Shown here: piece after piece, positions 30,843 through 32,889 of the stretch
Position numbering within the stretch: position 1 is the first letter of the stretch
Layout: every line of letters begins with the position of its first letter
Origin: UBA1162 sp049513695
GTDB taxonomy: Bacteria; Chloroflexota; Dehalococcoidia; GIF9; UBA5629
Reading direction: 5' to 3'
DNA length: 32,889 nt
NCBI GenBank assembly: GCA_049513695.1
Contig: JBEKVW010000015.1
Coordinates: 1-32,889 of the forward strand
The notes under the pieces: generated by a model
Databases searched by the model: none
What the model was told of the DNA's origin: nothing
Seen by the model: the letters and a program-made list of their open reading frames with translations, nothing else
Program-made: the position numbers and the translations under genes

Positions 30843-31397
30843 GTGAAAATCGACGACCTGCGTAAGCTTAGAGATGCATATTTCGAGGAAGAGGAATACC
30901 TCAAATCGATGGAACAATGCGTCGAGCTGGCTGCCGGGCACAATGAAGAGCTGACCTTCGACGATATCTTCAAGAAAGGCCTGTGCCATTTTAAGCTGGA
31001 AGAGGATGCCGAAGCCACCGGTTGTTTCAATAAAGCGTTGGAAAAGGAGCCCGATAACGTGATGGCCCTTACCAATAAAGGCATCTGCCTATATAACCTG
31101 GGCAGGATTCAGGAGGCCTTTGAGATATTCAACCGGGCCGTGAAAATCAATCCCAACGTGTTCCCGCCCTATTATTACATCGGTATGTACTATATGCGCA
31201 TTTTCCAGGAAACCGGCGACCTTCAAGCCATGGAAAAGCTGGTGAATGCTTACCGGCCGGTGCTGGCCCAGGCGCCCGATTTCGGCCCCTTATTAATGTA
31301 CGACCCCAACAAAGATGCCGACTATACGCTCGATCTGTTCCTGATGCTGCACGATAATGTGAAGGAGATGTCCATCGACGAGCTGACCGCACTATAG
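30843..31397 (+). CDS. TPR-repeat protein, 184 aa
   Basis: This is a small soluble protein with at least two tetratricopeptide repeats, about 39-72 (DDIFKKGLCHFKLEEDAEAT) and 73-106 (VMALTNKGICLYNLGRIQEA), so probably a protein-binding scaffold. The GTG at 30843 is chosen because AAGGAG lies 6 nt upstream. A TTG at 30786 would extend the frame but has no ribosome site and adds a residue stretch unlike the rest. The stop overlaps the convergent DUF2779 gene by 6 nt. The function is otherwise unknown. Confidence 0.82.
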   Translation: MKIDDLRKLRDAYFEEEEYLKSMEQCVELAAGHNEELTFDDIFKKGLCHFKLEEDAEATGCFNKALEKEPDNVMALTNKGICLYNLGRIQEAFEIFNRAVKINPNVFPPYYYIGMYYMRIFQETGDLQAMEKLVNAYRPVLAQAPDFGPLLMYDPNKDADYTLDLFLMLHDNVKEMSIDELTAL

Positions 31398-32885
31398 CGG
31401 CAGCGGGTTCTGATATTCCTTGCCCGTCATATCATTAAGCTTTTTGATGATCTCCACCATTCCGCCGGTATCCTGCCCGCAGTATTCTTCCAGGTCCCGC
31501 CTGATCTTCAACCGTTCCTCATCATCAGCGCTGTCGTAGGTTGCCGCCATGAAAGCCACCCCGGCCAGCTTGCCGTCGTTGATATCCAATCCGTCGTAGC
31601 TGATACCGGTCAGGGCCGGCAACACCTTTTTAAGCGAGGCGCTGCCCCTCTGTTCCGGGTGATAGTAATAGAAGCTGCTGAAGGGCTTGAGCAGGTCCAG
31701 AATCCGGCCCTGCAACCCATCTACCCACTCCCTGTAAGCAGGGAAGGCCTCGGCCAGCTCCGACAGCACCTGTTTCTCGAAAGGGGCATAGTAAGCGACG
31801 ATGCTGCCTTTATCTCCCAGCGCTTTATTGAGCGCCTCCAGCAGCCGCGGGCGGGGGTCTCCCTTGCCTTCGGCCAGGTATCCGAAGTGCTTAACTTTCC
31901 CTTCCATGTCCTCTACAACGTGCAGGGAAAACTGAAAGGGTATTTGCTGGTAGGGACGTGTACCGTCGAAGAGCGGAATGGCCGTGCTGAAGGTCTCGAA
32001 ATCAAGGTAGTAAACAGGATATTCCAGTGAATTGAGGAAGCTGCGGATGCCCTCCCTGTCCACGTGCGGCTCGCCGCTGGCCACACACCTTACCTGTATC
32101 TGTTGCCTGCCGTTCAGCCCGTAGCCTTCGGGTATGTCCAGGATATTCACGATGCCGCTTTCAAACAGCTCGTAGCGCTTTTTACCGCCCCAGTAAAGGT
32201 CGAAGATGCTGTGCTCCGGCAGGAAGGCCCAGCATACCTCCTGCAGGGGACATTCATAGGGAGTGCTGCAGTGGGGCCCGATACCCACTTCCGGGCACTG
32301 TGTCCTGCCCATAACATCCAGTATCTCGTCTATTTTATCTTTTAAAGTATCGCTGAACTCGTTGACCCTGCCGGTGATATCCTCGATGTTGAAAAGCTGG
32401 TATGGGTCTATTTCGCCCAGCCTGACATAGCGCGTATTGATGTAGGCCACCTTGCAGTTGCGGATTTTAAGGCCGGCGTTCTGGCAGCATAGCCTCTGAA
32501 AAGCGACGTCCCAGATATTAACGTCCTTAACGCTGGTGACACTCTTGACCTCGATGATGTCCCAGGCGCCGTCGCCTGTGGGGTTGAGTATGTCCAGACG
32601 GCAATAGAGGTTGCCGGCTGAGATACCGGCCTCGAAGAGCGGCTTGTCCCCGCCTAAATTCTCCCGCGTGACCCGGGTATTGGCTGCAAAGTCATCTGTG
32701 GGGACATTGATGCCGTCGGGGAAAAGCTTCCTGGCCAGATCGCCGACATCATGACCCTGATCGAAGATAAACTGCATGGCGGCGTCGGCCCGCGGGATAC
32801 TTTTCTGGTCATGCAACTGCGTCCAAAGGTACTTATGGCACTGCAGGCCATAAAGGAAGCTGGTCTTGGACAAAATGGGGGACAT
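31392..32885 (-). CDS. DUF2779-like PD-(D/E)XK / exonuclease-fold protein, 497 aa (start near window edge)
   Basis: This is a two-part nuclease-like protein. The N-terminal half resembles RecB/Cas4-type PD-(D/E)XK domains: Cys16 in LYGLQCHKYLW, Asp98 in RLDIL, Glu112-x-Lys114 in IIEVKS, and a Cys206-x5-Cys212-x5-Cys218 group (HCSTPYECPLQEVCW). Together with Cys16 these could hold an Fe-S cluster. The C-terminal half has an RNase H-like exonuclease start, YYLDFETFS (Asp295, Glu297), and ends in EYCGQDTGGM. This arrangement matches the DUF2779 family. An ATG lies 4 nt from the window end, so the true start may be further out. No CRISPR or RecBCD partner is visible. Confidence 0.85.
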   Translation of the reverse strand: MSPILSKTSFLYGLQCHKYLWTQLHDQKSIPRADAAMQFIFDQGHDVGDLARKLFPDGINVPTDDFAANTRVTRENLGGDKPLFEAGISAGNLYCRLDILNPTGDGAWDIIEVKSVTSVKDVNIWDVAFQRLCCQNAGLKIRNCKVAYINTRYVRLGEIDPYQLFNIEDITGRVNEFSDTLKDKIDEILDVMGRTQCPEVGIGPHCSTPYECPLQEVCWAFLPEHSIFDLYWGGKKRYELFESGIVNILDIPEGYGLNGRQQIQVRCVASGEPHVDREGIRSFLNSLEYPVYYLDFETFSTAIPLFDGTRPYQQIPFQFSLHVVEDMEGKVKHFGYLAEGKGDPRPRLLEALNKALGDKGSIVAYYAPFEKQVLSELAEAFPAYREWVDGLQGRILDLLKPFSSFYYYHPEQRGSASLKKVLPALTGISYDGLDINDGKLAGVAFMAATYDSADDEERLKIRRDLEEYCGQDTGGMVEIIKKLNDMTGKEYQNPLPL

Positions 32886-32889
32886 TATC

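Noticed and set aside
1..32889. CRISPR arrays, insertion sequences, integrases or phage genes
   Set aside because: No regularly spaced repeats, transposase or integrase motifs, or attachment-site duplications were found. Neither tRNA has a visible 3'-end repeat followed by an integrase.

Overview
The window reads as a chromosomal segment of a free-living anaerobic-type bacterium. I lean towards a Chloroflexota/Dehalococcoidia-like lineage. The reasons are the style of the secreted Ig-like/CARDB and Asp-box proteins, the paired acetoacetate-decarboxylase-like and acyl-CoA dehydrogenase genes, the abundance of PAS/GGDEF/HD-GYP sensors, Fe-S oxidoreductases and a GTCATTGCGAG-type dispersed repeat. 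This is a judgement from protein style, not a computed placement. I see no phage, plasmid, IS or CRISPR content, and no stretch over 300 bases lacks a gene.

Layout. 1-527: 3' end of valS. 524-3734 (minus): a tightly coupled operon, polX, a metallo-beta-lactamase-fold hydrolase and an unknown 229-aa protein, joined by ATGA stop/start overlaps. 3772-4764 (minus): a PAS-GGDEF diguanylate cyclase. 4877-8466 (minus): prs-secA. 8633-10600 (plus): an M20 peptidase and an endonuclease III-like glycosylase. 10735-15842 (plus): an envelope block with a DUF4405 membrane protein, a Cys-anchored Ig-like/CARDB protein and a 1075-aa Asp-box protein with a C-terminal membrane anchor. 15954-20109 (plus): a metabolic block with two acetoacetate-decarboxylase-like paralogues, an acyl-CoA dehydrogenase and an alpha/beta hydrolase, interrupted by tRNA-His and tRNA-Arg. 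20398-25179 (plus): a multi-PAS HD-GYP phosphodiesterase followed by a membrane multi-PAS diguanylate cyclase, preceded by a leader with a terminator and a possible antiterminator. 25226-26688: a HAD phosphatase convergent with an ICMT-like membrane methyltransferase. 26920-29975 (plus): an aldo/keto reductase with two Fe-S motifs, a DUF169 protein and a URO-D-family protein. 30041-32885: a second MBL hydrolase, a TPR protein and a DUF2779 nuclease-like protein at the window edge.

Working together. Three complete c-di-GMP enzymes lie here (two GGDEF, one HD-GYP), two of them probably in one transcript with opposing activities. The ADC-like/ACAD/hydrolase block looks like a pathway for a CoA-linked or keto-acid substrate. 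Its enzymes carry active-site departures: Asp at the acyl-CoA dehydrogenase base position, Phe beside the Schiff-base Lys in one ADC paralogue, and no evident Glu61 equivalent in either. They may therefore do chemistry other than their names suggest. The second ADC gene has a perfect 7-1-7 palindrome at its expected transcription start.

Regulation. Several genes lack a Shine-Dalgarno and have a -10-like hexamer 8-13 nt before the start codon (polX, the 11092 lipoprotein-like gene, the aldo/keto reductase), which suggests leaderless or near-leaderless mRNAs. Domain names come from recognised motifs; no database search was possible.
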